39,825 bases of DNA from assembly GCA_046758865.1 (NCBI GenBank), contig JBHIBD010000012.1, positions 1-39,825 on the forward strand. Reading direction: 5' to 3'. Below are positions 7,741 through 14,968 of the stretch, piece after piece. Below the pieces are notes generated by a model. That model saw only the letters and a program-made list of their open reading frames with translations, ran no database searches and had not been told where the DNA came from. The translations under genes and the position numbers were made by a program. This DNA comes from JBHIBD01 sp046758865 (lineage in GTDB: Bacteria; Planctomycetota; Brocadiia; Brocadiales; Bathyanammoxibiaceae). Within the stretch, counting starts at the first letter, position 1. The number at the start of each line of letters is the position of its first letter.

Positions 7741-9686
7741 TCCTTTATCTTCTCATCTTCATCGGCACTCAGGAGTTTCCCCAAGGCCTTCTCCGCCCTG
7801 GCACCCCCTATATGCCCAATAGCCCACACGACTGCCCGTCTTACTTTAAGCTCCTCATCATAAATGGAGCGCACAAGTGATAGTATGGCCTTGGAGTCTC
7901 CTATCCAGCCCAGGGCTAGGGCGGCCCTCTCCCTAACCCTTCCATCGGGGTCTCTCAATGCCCTCACAAGTGCTGGTATAGCAGGGCGCCCTATCCTTGC
8001 CATGGCCCAGGCACTTTTCCTCCTAACGAATTTCTCATCGTCTCTCAAGGCGGCCAGAAGAACACCAAGTGAATCTTCCCCAATTGCGGAGAGGGCCCAT
8101 GCAGCCTGAGAACGAGCCCATATAGAGTATGGTGCCCCTGTATTTTTCATAAGAAACTCGCCAAGTTTTGTCACTGCACCGGGGTCGCCTATCTTGCCCA
8201 GCGCTCCGGCACAGGCACCCTTTATTCTCCAATCAGCGCCCCCCTCCATAACCCTAATGAGGTCTCCTATAATGCCAGGGTCACCAATTTCTCCAAGCGC
8301 CCTTGCAGCATCGTACCTTATAGGCGGTACCTGGTCTCCCACAAGCCGTTTCTGCAGGAGCTTCACCGCCGCAGAGTGCCTAAGCCTGCCAAGCGCTATA
8401 GCCGCATCCCTCCTAACATCTACGGCTTCATCCTCATCATCTAACAGCTCGGCCAACTCAGGGAGGACACTGTAGTCCCCAATAAGTCCCAGGGCCCATG
8501 CCGCATTACCCCTTACCACTGGCCTTCTGGAGCTCAATGCCTTGACAAGGCGTGGCACCACCGCAGGGGGGGGAAGCGACGTCATCTTAAGTGCGGCCAC
8601 CCTGGACTCATCAGCCTCCTCATCGCTCATCCCCCTTCTGATCTTACTGATGGCTTGCCCGAAAAACCCCTTCTCACTCACGCTTGGCTCGTACAGCTCC
8701 CGACTGAGGGAACTTACCTCCCTACGAAGGGAGGCCCGACGGGATGATTTCTCCGACCCTTCCCTATACCCCTCCTCAACCCTCCCCAAAAGGAGATGAT
8801 AGAGGCTTCCTACGGGGTCAAGGAGGTCTATAACACCTCCTTGCTCATCCGCAAAAAACTCATCCTCCTTGCCCTTTCTGCCAGTGCGTCCCTCGAACGG
8901 CATTGTGACGAGGGGCCTGCGCTTCTGGATCCTCCTTATGGCCCTGCGTCTGCCTTTTACATTCAGTACATCACTGGCCAGCGCAGGAAAATCCACCAGT
9001 ATAATATCTGGGCCCTTCATAATAACCTGCTTCATCTTCTCTCTGTCATCGCAATTCAAGAGCGGGGTCATGACGTCTTTAAATTGGGTATGGGCCTGCT
9101 TTATATTAAAGGGTGTTAATTCCTCCGGAGAGAGGAACACAAGGTCCGGTCCCACCAGTGAAGGTTCTACCTCTCTCAAATTGCTCAATACACCCCAAAA
9201 ATAGACCTTCTTCATCATCTCAAGGCCCTCTACAAGGGCCAGAATGCTGCTCTCCAGTCCCTGCTCCTTAACATCGAGTATTACCTTGAGACCGTTTATC
9301 TTGGCAAACCTCAGTACCTCCCTGAGGAGAGGCACCGGTTCACCCTCAAATCGCTTATCCAGCCACGAACCAGCGTCGTACACCCCAATCTCATCGTAAA
9401 GCAGTTCTCCTACAAGCCCCTTGCCGTTAGTGGTTCTGTCAATAGTTTCATCCCTCATAATGACGAGCTTTCCGTCCTTCGACTTTCGGACATCAACCTT
9501 GAGGATAGTCGCACCCTGCTCCACAGCCAGTTCAAAGGCGTAAAAGGTGTTCTCCGGGGCCTCCTCCAGCACTCCCCCGTTGGCGGCTATCAGCACTTCT
9601 CTAGGTGGCTCAGAGAAGGCTGAAGCAACAAGAAAAAACTGTAGGAAAAAAATCCTACAGAAAGAGATAATGACCGTCCTTCGCAA
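7701..9686 (-). CDS. secreted HEAT-repeat protein with degenerate glycerophosphodiester phosphodiesterase (GDPD) domain
   Basis: A 661-residue protein. A signal peptide spans about 1-23 (hydrophobic 5-21, then ASA), so it is probably periplasmic. Residues about 30-240 follow the GDPD TIM-barrel pattern: APENTFYAFELAVEQGA, DRTTNGKG and LKVILDVKEQ. The catalytic residues are changed, however. The expected HRG is Asn36-Gly-Gly, the metal Glu of E-x-D is Lys63, the HD pair is Arg78-Asp79 and the third metal Glu is replaced by Asp. A basic, Ser/Arg-rich linker covers about 255-350. About nine PBS-lyase-type HEAT repeats then run from 360 to the end, with recurring AAWALGLIGD-like units. It is probably a binding or scaffold protein, not an active esterase. 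The start is TTG with AGGGGAT upstream. A terminator-like hairpin lies inside codons 9-19. Confidence 0.75.
   Translation of the reverse strand: MRRTVIISFCRIFFLQFFLVASAFSEPPREVLIAANGGVLEEAPENTFYAFELAVEQGATILKVDVRKSKDGKLVIMRDETIDRTTNGKGLVGELLYDEIGVYDAGSWLDKRFEGEPVPLLREVLRFAKINGLKVILDVKEQGLESSILALVEGLEMMKKVYFWGVLSNLREVEPSLVGPDLVFLSPEELTPFNIKQAHTQFKDVMTPLLNCDDREKMKQVIMKGPDIILVDFPALASDVLNVKGRRRAIRRIQKRRPLVTMPFEGRTGRKGKEDEFFADEQGGVIDLLDPVGSLYHLLLGRVEEGYREGSEKSSRRASLRREVSSLSRELYEPSVSEKGFFGQAISKIRRGMSDEEADESRVAALKMTSLPPPAVVPRLVKALSSRRPVVRGNAAWALGLIGDYSVLPELAELLDDEDEAVDVRRDAAIALGRLRHSAAVKLLQKRLVGDQVPPIRYDAARALGEIGDPGIIGDLIRVMEGGADWRIKGACAGALGKIGDPGAVTKLGEFLMKNTGAPYSIWARSQAAWALSAIGEDSLGVLLAALRDDEKFVRRKSAWAMARIGRPAIPALVRALRDPDGRVRERAALALGWIGDSKAILSLVRSIYDEELKVRRAVVWAIGHIGGARAEKALGKLLSADEDEKIKEIAGEAIARLSKR
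9631..9660 (-). terminator. intrinsic terminator hairpin inside the signal-peptide codons of the HEAT gene
   Basis: On the minus strand, CTGTAGGA (9660-9653) pairs perfectly with TCCTACAG (9646-9639) around a T6 loop and is followed at once by TTTTTT (9638-9633). This is a complete Rho-independent terminator shape. It lies 26 bases after the predicted TTG start at 9686 and encodes the residues around CRIFFLQFF of the signal peptide. It could end the kdsD-kdsC-LptC/OstA transcript, attenuate the HEAT gene, or mean that the HEAT gene starts later. Confidence 0.55.
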
Positions 9687-9741
9687 TATTTAATCCCCTA
9701 AGTAATAACTATAATAGTTAAAAAGTGACAACTGCCTGTCA

Positions 9742-11595
9742 TCAGTATGGTGTCAAGGGTAAGGTCATGCCGGCATCTCGCCCCTCCAGGGGTATTTGCC
9801 AATGTGGTTTTTCTCTCCAGCTCAAGCGCTGAGTTTCCGGGTCGTAGTATACCCTCTTTGCAAAAGTCCTGGCCGTTTTTCTTCTTACCTCTGCTGTCGG
9901 CGTGCCACTCAGAATCATCTTGTTCAGCTCCCAGTCCCACTCCAAAATGTCACCAATGCCCTCAATTCCACCTTCCTTTGTATCACTATATACCACGTCC
10001 CCCAGGGCCACTACACGCCTTGCCCTGTTTGCCTCGTCAAGGAAGACATTGAGCTTGTTGCACTCCACCTGCTGCTGGCCCTTAAGGGCTAGGACATTTT
10101 CGAAGAAGCTGATCTTCTTATTCATCTCGTCTCTGACCATCTTCTTGGCCCAACTTATATTTGTCGAACCTTTTTCTTCGTCTCCTCCTTTTCCCTGCAT
10201 ATACAGTGTGCCCTCCCCCAGAATCTCAATAAGACTGGTGTCTACGTCCCAACGTGCTTCATTCCCGTAGACCTCTCTGAGGGTGCCGCCTTTTTTCTCC
10301 ACCATATACGTCCCACCCGTCGCCTTAAGGTTCTTTACTTTGAGGCTTTCACTCTTATCAAATCCAATGATAAGCTCTTGGCTGTTCATCTTGAAATCTT
10401 TTCGGCTTAACTGAACATCATTCTCAAAAACTGCCTGCCCCTTAGACTTCTCGAAGCTCATCCTGCCTTTCCATGTAATGGTGACATTTCCAGAGCCTAA
10501 CATCCCATCTTCAGAACTCTCGTCCTCAAAACCCTTGGTGGTCAGCTGGCCGCCTTTTGGGGCATCCACCCTGTCGTCCTTCTGGTGAAATACTATCTTG
10601 GGGGAAACTATGGATATCTTTTCCTCAAAAAATGCGGCGTTGGGTGTTCCTTTCAGGGTGGTGGCGTCCGTAACTGCATCCCAGAAAAGGGAATCACCCT
10701 TAGCCACCTTCCCACCGTCTAAGGCCGCGACATTGCCTTCTGCAACGATCATCTTTGGCTTACCGCCCTCCCCGCCAAAGATAATCACCAGCTTGTCCGC
10801 CGCCATCGTTGAATTTCCCCTCCTGACCTTTACATTATCATGAAAGGTAACCATGTTTGGTTCCTTTTCAAATACCATTCTCCCACTACAGCGTATATAA
10901 ACCCTTTTGGGCTTGGCTTCCTTCTTGCCGCTTTTCCCAAAGGAGACCACAAACAGATTGCTCTCCGTGTCCTTTATCTCCGCCACAATAGACCTTTCTA
11001 TCCACATCCTCCCACTGAACAGCTCGGCCTCCATACCCTCACCCTTTATGTCCATCCTCTCGCCCTGGACAACAACCGGGCTATCGGTGTGAACCCTCTT
11101 TTGTTCTGGGTGGTATACGAGATGCTCTGTCCTCAGTTTGGTATTATTCCCCAATCTCACCACCACATTCTTTGTAAGGACACCTATATTTGAGAGCTTG
11201 TCCATCTCTCCCTCTCTAGAAGTTATTACTATGTCCTGGGGTGCAGAAATGCCAGCGTCTTCAGCAGCACCCTTCAGGCGAATCTCCGGCCTATCAATCT
11301 TGTAAACCTGGTCGTTTACAAGCACTGCATTCCTGCCCCGAAGGGTAAAGACCTCTTTCCCGGATTCGTCATAGCTGGGGAGATAGAAATCGCTGATATA
11401 CTGGTTTATTTGCGCTTCTCCCTGCGCAACCTGCTGGAGCTCGGTATATGACTTCCCTTTATACGATTCCTCTGTCTCCTTCATCCTTATCACAGCAAAC
11501 CTGTTGGGAATGACACCCACTATCGACAACACCCCACTGAGCAATAGACAACCAAGTACAGAAAACAATACTATCCGTTTTTTACTCATAACCAT
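9742..11595 (-). CDS. LptC/OstA-domain LPS-export protein (large multi-OstA form)
   Basis: A 617-residue protein. One N-terminal membrane helix spans about 8-30 (IVLFSVLGCLLLSGVLSIVG). An LptC-like section (about 60-200) with ISDFYLPSYDESGKEVFTLRG is followed by repeated OstA/LptA-type beta segments such as NVVVRLGNNTKL, DNVKVRRGNSTMAADKLVI and LKGQQQVECNKLNVFLDEANRARRVVALGDVVYS. These families form a beta-jellyroll bridge that carries LPS from the inner membrane to LptD. Typical LptC or LptA is about 190 residues, so this protein could span the periplasm as one long slide (inferred). It sits 3 bases after kdsC in a Kdo operon, which supports an LPS role. Two in-frame ATG codons (11595 and 11589) are possible starts. 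Confidence 0.8.
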   Translation of the reverse strand: MVMSKKRIVLFSVLGCLLLSGVLSIVGVIPNRFAVIRMKETEESYKGKSYTELQQVAQGEAQINQYISDFYLPSYDESGKEVFTLRGRNAVLVNDQVYKIDRPEIRLKGAAEDAGISAPQDIVITSREGEMDKLSNIGVLTKNVVVRLGNNTKLRTEHLVYHPEQKRVHTDSPVVVQGERMDIKGEGMEAELFSGRMWIERSIVAEIKDTESNLFVVSFGKSGKKEAKPKRVYIRCSGRMVFEKEPNMVTFHDNVKVRRGNSTMAADKLVIIFGGEGGKPKMIVAEGNVAALDGGKVAKGDSLFWDAVTDATTLKGTPNAAFFEEKISIVSPKIVFHQKDDRVDAPKGGQLTTKGFEDESSEDGMLGSGNVTITWKGRMSFEKSKGQAVFENDVQLSRKDFKMNSQELIIGFDKSESLKVKNLKATGGTYMVEKKGGTLREVYGNEARWDVDTSLIEILGEGTLYMQGKGGDEEKGSTNISWAKKMVRDEMNKKISFFENVLALKGQQQVECNKLNVFLDEANRARRVVALGDVVYSDTKEGGIEGIGDILEWDWELNKMILSGTPTAEVRRKTARTFAKRVYYDPETQRLSWREKPHWQIPLEGRDAGMTLPLTPY

Positions 11596-11598
11596 TTA

Positions 11599-12105
11599 TC
11601 ATACGTACCTCTCCAGAATGTCTTCCCATTTGCCCTGAGATTTTAACACCTTCTCTACCACTTCCCTTACCGCACCTCCTCCGCCCGGGGCCTTCGTCAC
11701 GTAATCCACACTGCTTAACAGTTCCTCGGGGGAACCTGTCACAGCGACAGAAAACTCCACCCGTCTTAACACGGGCAGGTCTATCAGGTCATCCCCAATA
11801 TAGCACACCTCTTCGTCCCTCACCTTGTGCTTCTCAATTATTTTCTCATAGGCCTCTAACTTATTATGGGCACCCTGATATACGTCCTTTATCCCGAGTT
11901 CCTTGGCCCGGTGCACAACGGCCTGTGATGTCCTCCCGCTGATTATAGCTGACTTAAGCCCGGCACGATGCCAGAAGGTTATCCCTGAACCGTCCTTCAC
12001 GTGGAAGACCTTTTGCTCTACTCCTTGGTCATTACAGAATATCCTGCCATCGGTAAGCACTCCGTCCACATCAATAATCATAAGCTTTATATCTTCTAAT
12101 CCCAC
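11599..12105 (-). CDS. kdsC: 3-deoxy-D-manno-octulosonate 8-phosphate phosphatase KdsC
   Basis: A 168-residue HAD-superfamily phosphatase of the KrsC/KdsC class, which removes phosphate from Kdo-8-phosphate to give Kdo for the LPS inner core. Motif I is IIDVDGVLTDG at about residues 9-19 (nucleophile Asp and second Asp), motif II is IISGRTS near 53-59 and motif III/IV is CYIGDDLIDLPVL near 102-114. The lack of a cap domain and the length match tetrameric KdsC. The start is GTG, 5 bases downstream of kdsD, and 3 bases separate its end from the LptC/OstA gene, so the three are clearly co-transcribed. Confidence 0.93.
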   Translation of the reverse strand: MGLEDIKLMIIDVDGVLTDGRIFCNDQGVEQKVFHVKDGSGITFWHRAGLKSAIISGRTSQAVVHRAKELGIKDVYQGAHNKLEAYEKIIEKHKVRDEEVCYIGDDLIDLPVLRRVEFSVAVTGSPEELLSSVDYVTKAPGGGGAVREVVEKVLKSQGKWEDILERYV

Positions 12106-12110
12106 CCCTA

Positions 12111-13082
12111 TTAGTACCCCACGTCTAAGAGGTCTTGAACATCTAATATGCCGACTGGCACACCCCTGTCATCCACGACCGGAAGCTGGTCTATCTTGTA
12201 TTCCCTAAGGACCCTGTAGACATTAGCAGCAAGGGAACCTGTCTTGGCGGTCTTTGGCTCTTTGGTCATGACCTCATTTATCGGTCTCTTGAGGAAGTCC
12301 TGTCCCATTTGTAGGTACCTTCTGAGGTCTCCATCGGTGAAGAAGCCACAAAGCCGACCGTTCGAGTCCACTACACTTACAGCACCTGGTCTGCCCCTAG
12401 TATATGTCATGGTCTTAAGTGCCTCAATGACGGGGGTAGATTCTGAAGTAACCGGATTGCTATCTCCTGTGCGCATAACCATTTCAACAGTGAGGAGCTT
12501 TTTGCCCAGCTCTCCGCCTGGATGGTAAGCCGCAAAATCCTCCTTCCTGAGGTCTCTCTTTTTAAACACCGTAAGTGCCAGTGCATCCCCAAGGGCCAGC
12601 ATGGCCGTGGAGCTTGCGCTTGGCGCCAGGCCAAGGTGGCATGGCTCCTCTATCTCTCCGATGTCCAGCACCACATCGCTGTGGAGTGCAAGAGTAGATT
12701 CCATGTCACCTGTTACGGCCACCACCTTTGCACCTATCTTCTTTACGTGGGGAAGTAAGAGTACTACCTCCGTCTGCCCGCTATTAGAGAATGCGAGCAC
12801 TACATCTTCCTTTACCACCCTGCCCAGGTCGCCGTGCCGCGCCTCTGCCGGATGGAGCCAGTATGATGGAGTTCCCGTCGAGGCAAGTGTAGCAGAGACC
12901 TTTTGACCGACTATGCCCGCCTTGCCGATGCCCGTTACAACCACACGGCCACGGCAGTTAAATACAAGGTCTACTGCCCTCTGGAAGTTCTCACCTATCC
13001 TCTTGACGAGATTACCCACGGCCCGGGCCTCAAGCTCTAAGACCTTTTTGGCGTATTTGATGTCTTCGCTAGCTTCTTTCAC
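12111..13082 (-). CDS. kdsD: arabinose-5-phosphate isomerase KdsD/KpsF
   Basis: A 323-residue protein that interconverts ribulose 5-phosphate and arabinose 5-phosphate, the first step of Kdo synthesis. The SIS sugar-isomerase domain (about 30-180) shows VVVTGIGKAGIVGQKVSATLASTG, ALVAF-like VVLAFSNSGQTEV and a His-rich substrate loop (WLHPAEARHGDLG). Two CBS domains (about 205-320) end the protein. The start is GTG with GGAGG five bases upstream. The -10 promoter box ends about 24 bases before the start, so the leader is very short. It heads the kdsD-kdsC-LptC/OstA unit. Confidence 0.94.
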   Translation of the reverse strand: MKEASEDIKYAKKVLELEARAVGNLVKRIGENFQRAVDLVFNCRGRVVVTGIGKAGIVGQKVSATLASTGTPSYWLHPAEARHGDLGRVVKEDVVLAFSNSGQTEVVLLLPHVKKIGAKVVAVTGDMESTLALHSDVVLDIGEIEEPCHLGLAPSASSTAMLALGDALALTVFKKRDLRKEDFAAYHPGGELGKKLLTVEMVMRTGDSNPVTSESTPVIEALKTMTYTRGRPGAVSVVDSNGRLCGFFTDGDLRRYLQMGQDFLKRPINEVMTKEPKTAKTGSLAANVYRVLREYKIDQLPVVDDRGVPVGILDVQDLLDVGY

Positions 13083-13105
13083 AAACTCCTCCGTTAAATT
13101 TTTTG

Positions 13106-13134
13106 ATTATATGTCCTTATGGGATATTATTCAA
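13106..13134 (-). promoter_or_regulatory. sigma70-type promoter for kdsD operon
   Basis: On the minus strand, TTGAAT (13134-13129), a 17-base spacer and a perfect TATAAT (13111-13106). The predicted start is near 13099, giving a leader of about 17 bases that still contains the GGAGG ribosome site. Confidence 0.65.
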
Positions 13135-13155
13135 GGGGATATGTACGTTCTTTCC

Positions 13156-13184
13156 TTGACAAGGTTTCCGTAAGATGTTAAAAT
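13156..13184 (+). promoter_or_regulatory. sigma70-type promoter overlapping the first ATG of the M50 gene
   Basis: TTGACA at 13156-13161, a 17-base spacer and TAAAAT at 13179-13184. The predicted transcript start, about 13190-13192, lies just before the ATG at 13193, so the earlier ATG at 13175 would be inside the promoter. It diverges from the kdsD promoter 22 bases away. Confidence 0.65.
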
Positions 13185-13192
13185 CCCTGCGA

Positions 13193-13825
13193 ATGTCTAT
13201 GGACCCATACTTTATACTTGTTCTTGTACCCGTTATACTTACGGCCATTACAGTACATGAATTCTCTCACGCCCTTGCAGCCGACCGGCTAGGCGACCCT
13301 ACCGCCAAGTTTGAAGGCCGCCTGACCCTAAACCCCTTATCTCACCTTGACCCCCTTGGTACTCTTTGTCTCTTTATTGCGCACTTTGGATGGGGCAGGC
13401 CGGTGCCCGTAAACCCACGTTATTTCAGGCATCCGCTGAGGGACGATATGATTGTCTCTGCATGCGGTCCAATGTCTAACCTTCTAACCGCACTAGTGAT
13501 GGGCATTGCGCTGCAGGTGTCTGCGGAAAACTCACTCATACCGGTCCGCAGCTACCTGTATGACTTCTTGCGTCTGGGGCTAATTATAAATCTGTCTCTG
13601 TGCTTCTTTAACCTGATTCCACTTTATCCACTGGACGGCTCCCACATACTGAGGGGTCTGCTGCCCAAAAGCCTTATACCTGAGTACGAACACATAAGCA
13701 GCTACAGCCCCTTTATACTTCTGGGCCTTGTGGCCCTAGGCCCATTATTCCAGGTATCGGTCTTTAGCAGTGTACTCGGCCCACCGGTGTACTTCTTCGC
13801 AAGGCTTTTCACCAACATATTATGA
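13193..13825 (+). CDS. site-2-protease-like M50 membrane metalloprotease
   Basis: A protein of about 210 residues, mostly hydrophobic, of the small M50B (S2P-like) family. The zinc motif HEFSH (from HExxH) lies in the first long helix (ITVHEFSHALAADRLGDPTA). GPMSNLL follows in the middle, and the second metal motif NLIPLYPLDGS supplies the Asp ligand near the C-terminal half. Such enzymes cut membrane proteins within the bilayer; the substrate is unknown. In-frame ATGs stand at 13175, 13193 and 13199. I chose 13193 because the best promoter would start the transcript at about 13191, making a near-leaderless mRNA. Position 13175 remains possible if that promoter is not real. The stop overlaps the scpA start by ATGA. 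Confidence 0.85.
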   Translation: MSMDPYFILVLVPVILTAITVHEFSHALAADRLGDPTAKFEGRLTLNPLSHLDPLGTLCLFIAHFGWGRPVPVNPRYFRHPLRDDMIVSACGPMSNLLTALVMGIALQVSAENSLIPVRSYLYDFLRLGLIINLSLCFFNLIPLYPLDGSHILRGLLPKSLIPEYEHISSYSPFILLGLVALGPLFQVSVFSSVLGPPVYFFARLFTNIL

Positions 13826-14595
13826 GCGTAAGCACGACCGAATATAAGGTAGAGCTTGAGGTCTACAACGGCCCAATGGACCTGCTCCTGTATCTAATAA
13901 AGAGGGAGGAGGTTGATATACACGATATACCCATAGCCAGGATTACAGACCAGTACATGGCCTACCTTGAGCTCATAGAGGTTCTAGAGCCAGCACTGGT
14001 AGGAGATTTCCTGGTCATGGCTGCGACCCTTATGTACATAAAGTCCCAAACGCTTCTACCACAACTCCCTGAGGAGAAAGAGGAAGACCCAAGATGGGAA
14101 CTGGTAAGACAGCTACTTGAATACAAAAAATTCAAGGAGGCCGCATCCGCCCTCGACAGTCGGAGGGAAGTTAGGGCAATGAGGACACCTAGGGGGTTCC
14201 AGACAGAAATCGAATCCGTCTCAGGCGGAGAGGATGAGCACCTGTGCCTGGAAGATATGAGCCCATGGGAACTGCTGGGCTTTTTCACACAACTTATGAG
14301 GGAGACCTTGCAGGACGTGCCCACTACTATCACCATCGAGGAGACCCCCGTAGAGGAGTTCATGGTGGCAATACTCGAAAGGCTCATTTCCCTAGAATCA
14401 TTTCCTTTCCTGGACCTATTTCCCAAGATAAGAGACAAGTGTGAACTCATAGGGGCCTTTCTGGCCCTACTGGAACTAATGCGCCTGAGGAAGGTGCGCA
14501 TAGAGCAGGTCCATGACGCATCCGATATACAGATAAGCCGTGGCCGGCTGTATACTGTACCGGGCCCCGACCTATACCTGGAACGAGAGGGATGA
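13822..14595 (+). CDS. scpA: segregation and condensation protein ScpA
   Basis: A 257-residue kleisin subunit of the SMC-ScpA-ScpB condensin, which folds and segregates the chromosome. The family start pattern YNGPMDLLLYLIKREEVDIHDIPIARITDQYM (quoted in parts: YNGPMDLLLYLI, then DIHDIPIA) is clear at about residues 14-45. The segment LMYIKSQTLLPQ near 72-83 binds the SMC neck, and the C-terminal winged-helix region contains ALLELMRLRKV. Smc itself is about 10 kb downstream. ScpB was not found in the window. Its ATG overlaps the upstream stop, and its own stop overlaps the next start (ATGA both times), indicating translational coupling. Confidence 0.94.
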   Translation: MSVSTTEYKVELEVYNGPMDLLLYLIKREEVDIHDIPIARITDQYMAYLELIEVLEPALVGDFLVMAATLMYIKSQTLLPQLPEEKEEDPRWELVRQLLEYKKFKEAASALDSRREVRAMRTPRGFQTEIESVSGGEDEHLCLEDMSPWELLGFFTQLMRETLQDVPTTITIEETPVEEFMVAILERLISLESFPFLDLFPKIRDKCELIGAFLALLELMRLRKVRIEQVHDASDIQISRGRLYTVPGPDLYLEREG

Positions 14596-14777
14596 TTGAC
14601 AAGGAATTCTTAGAAATCCTTGCCTGCCCCGTCTGTAAGACGGCGGTAAGGCTAGAGCAAGAAAAAATAGTTTGCACAAAGTGTGGAAGGCGCTACCCTA
14701 TTAGAGACGATATCCCCATAATGCTGGTGGAAGAAGCAGAACTACCAGAAGAAAGACCTAAAGAAGAGGCAGGGTAA
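14592..14777 (+). CDS. Trm112/YcaR-family zinc-ribbon protein (UPF0434)
   Basis: A 61-residue protein typical of the bacterial Trm112-like family: LEILACPVCKTAV at residues 7-19, then CTKCGRRYPIRDDIPIML. Four cysteines in two CxxC pairs form a zinc ribbon. Eukaryotic Trm112 activates methyltransferases, and bacterial members lie near methyltransferase, LPS or kds genes, but their function is unclear. The acidic C terminus (about 48-61) is extra and probably disordered. It is coupled to scpA by ATGA. Confidence 0.88.
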   Translation: MIDKEFLEILACPVCKTAVRLEQEKIVCTKCGRRYPIRDDIPIMLVEEAELPEERPKEEAG

Positions 14778-14824
14778 CAGGGCTGTTCCACCCACCGCAT
14801 CATCCCAGGTAATACAGTCTTCCC

Positions 14825-14853
14825 TTGTCCCAGAACGCCGCAGGATGTATAAT
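14825..14853 (+). promoter_or_regulatory. promoter upstream of yidC
   Basis: TTGTCC at 14825-14830, a 17-base spacer and TATAAT at 14848-14853. A second TGTATAAT occurs at 14913-14920 but has no good -35 box. Either could serve yidC (ATG at 14969). Confidence 0.5.
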
Positions 14854-14968
14854 TACCGATCATAAAGTCCTCTGGCGGGATAATTGCATTTAAATAAACA
14901 AGTACCCTAAAATGTATAATGGCCGCATTGCTTTCCGCCTAAGGTGGATTAGGAGTCTGAATTAGAAA

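Noticed and set aside
14825..14968. Possible origin region before yidC.
   Set aside because: No DnaA boxes and no rpmH-rnpA genes; only promoter-like TATAAT boxes are seen.
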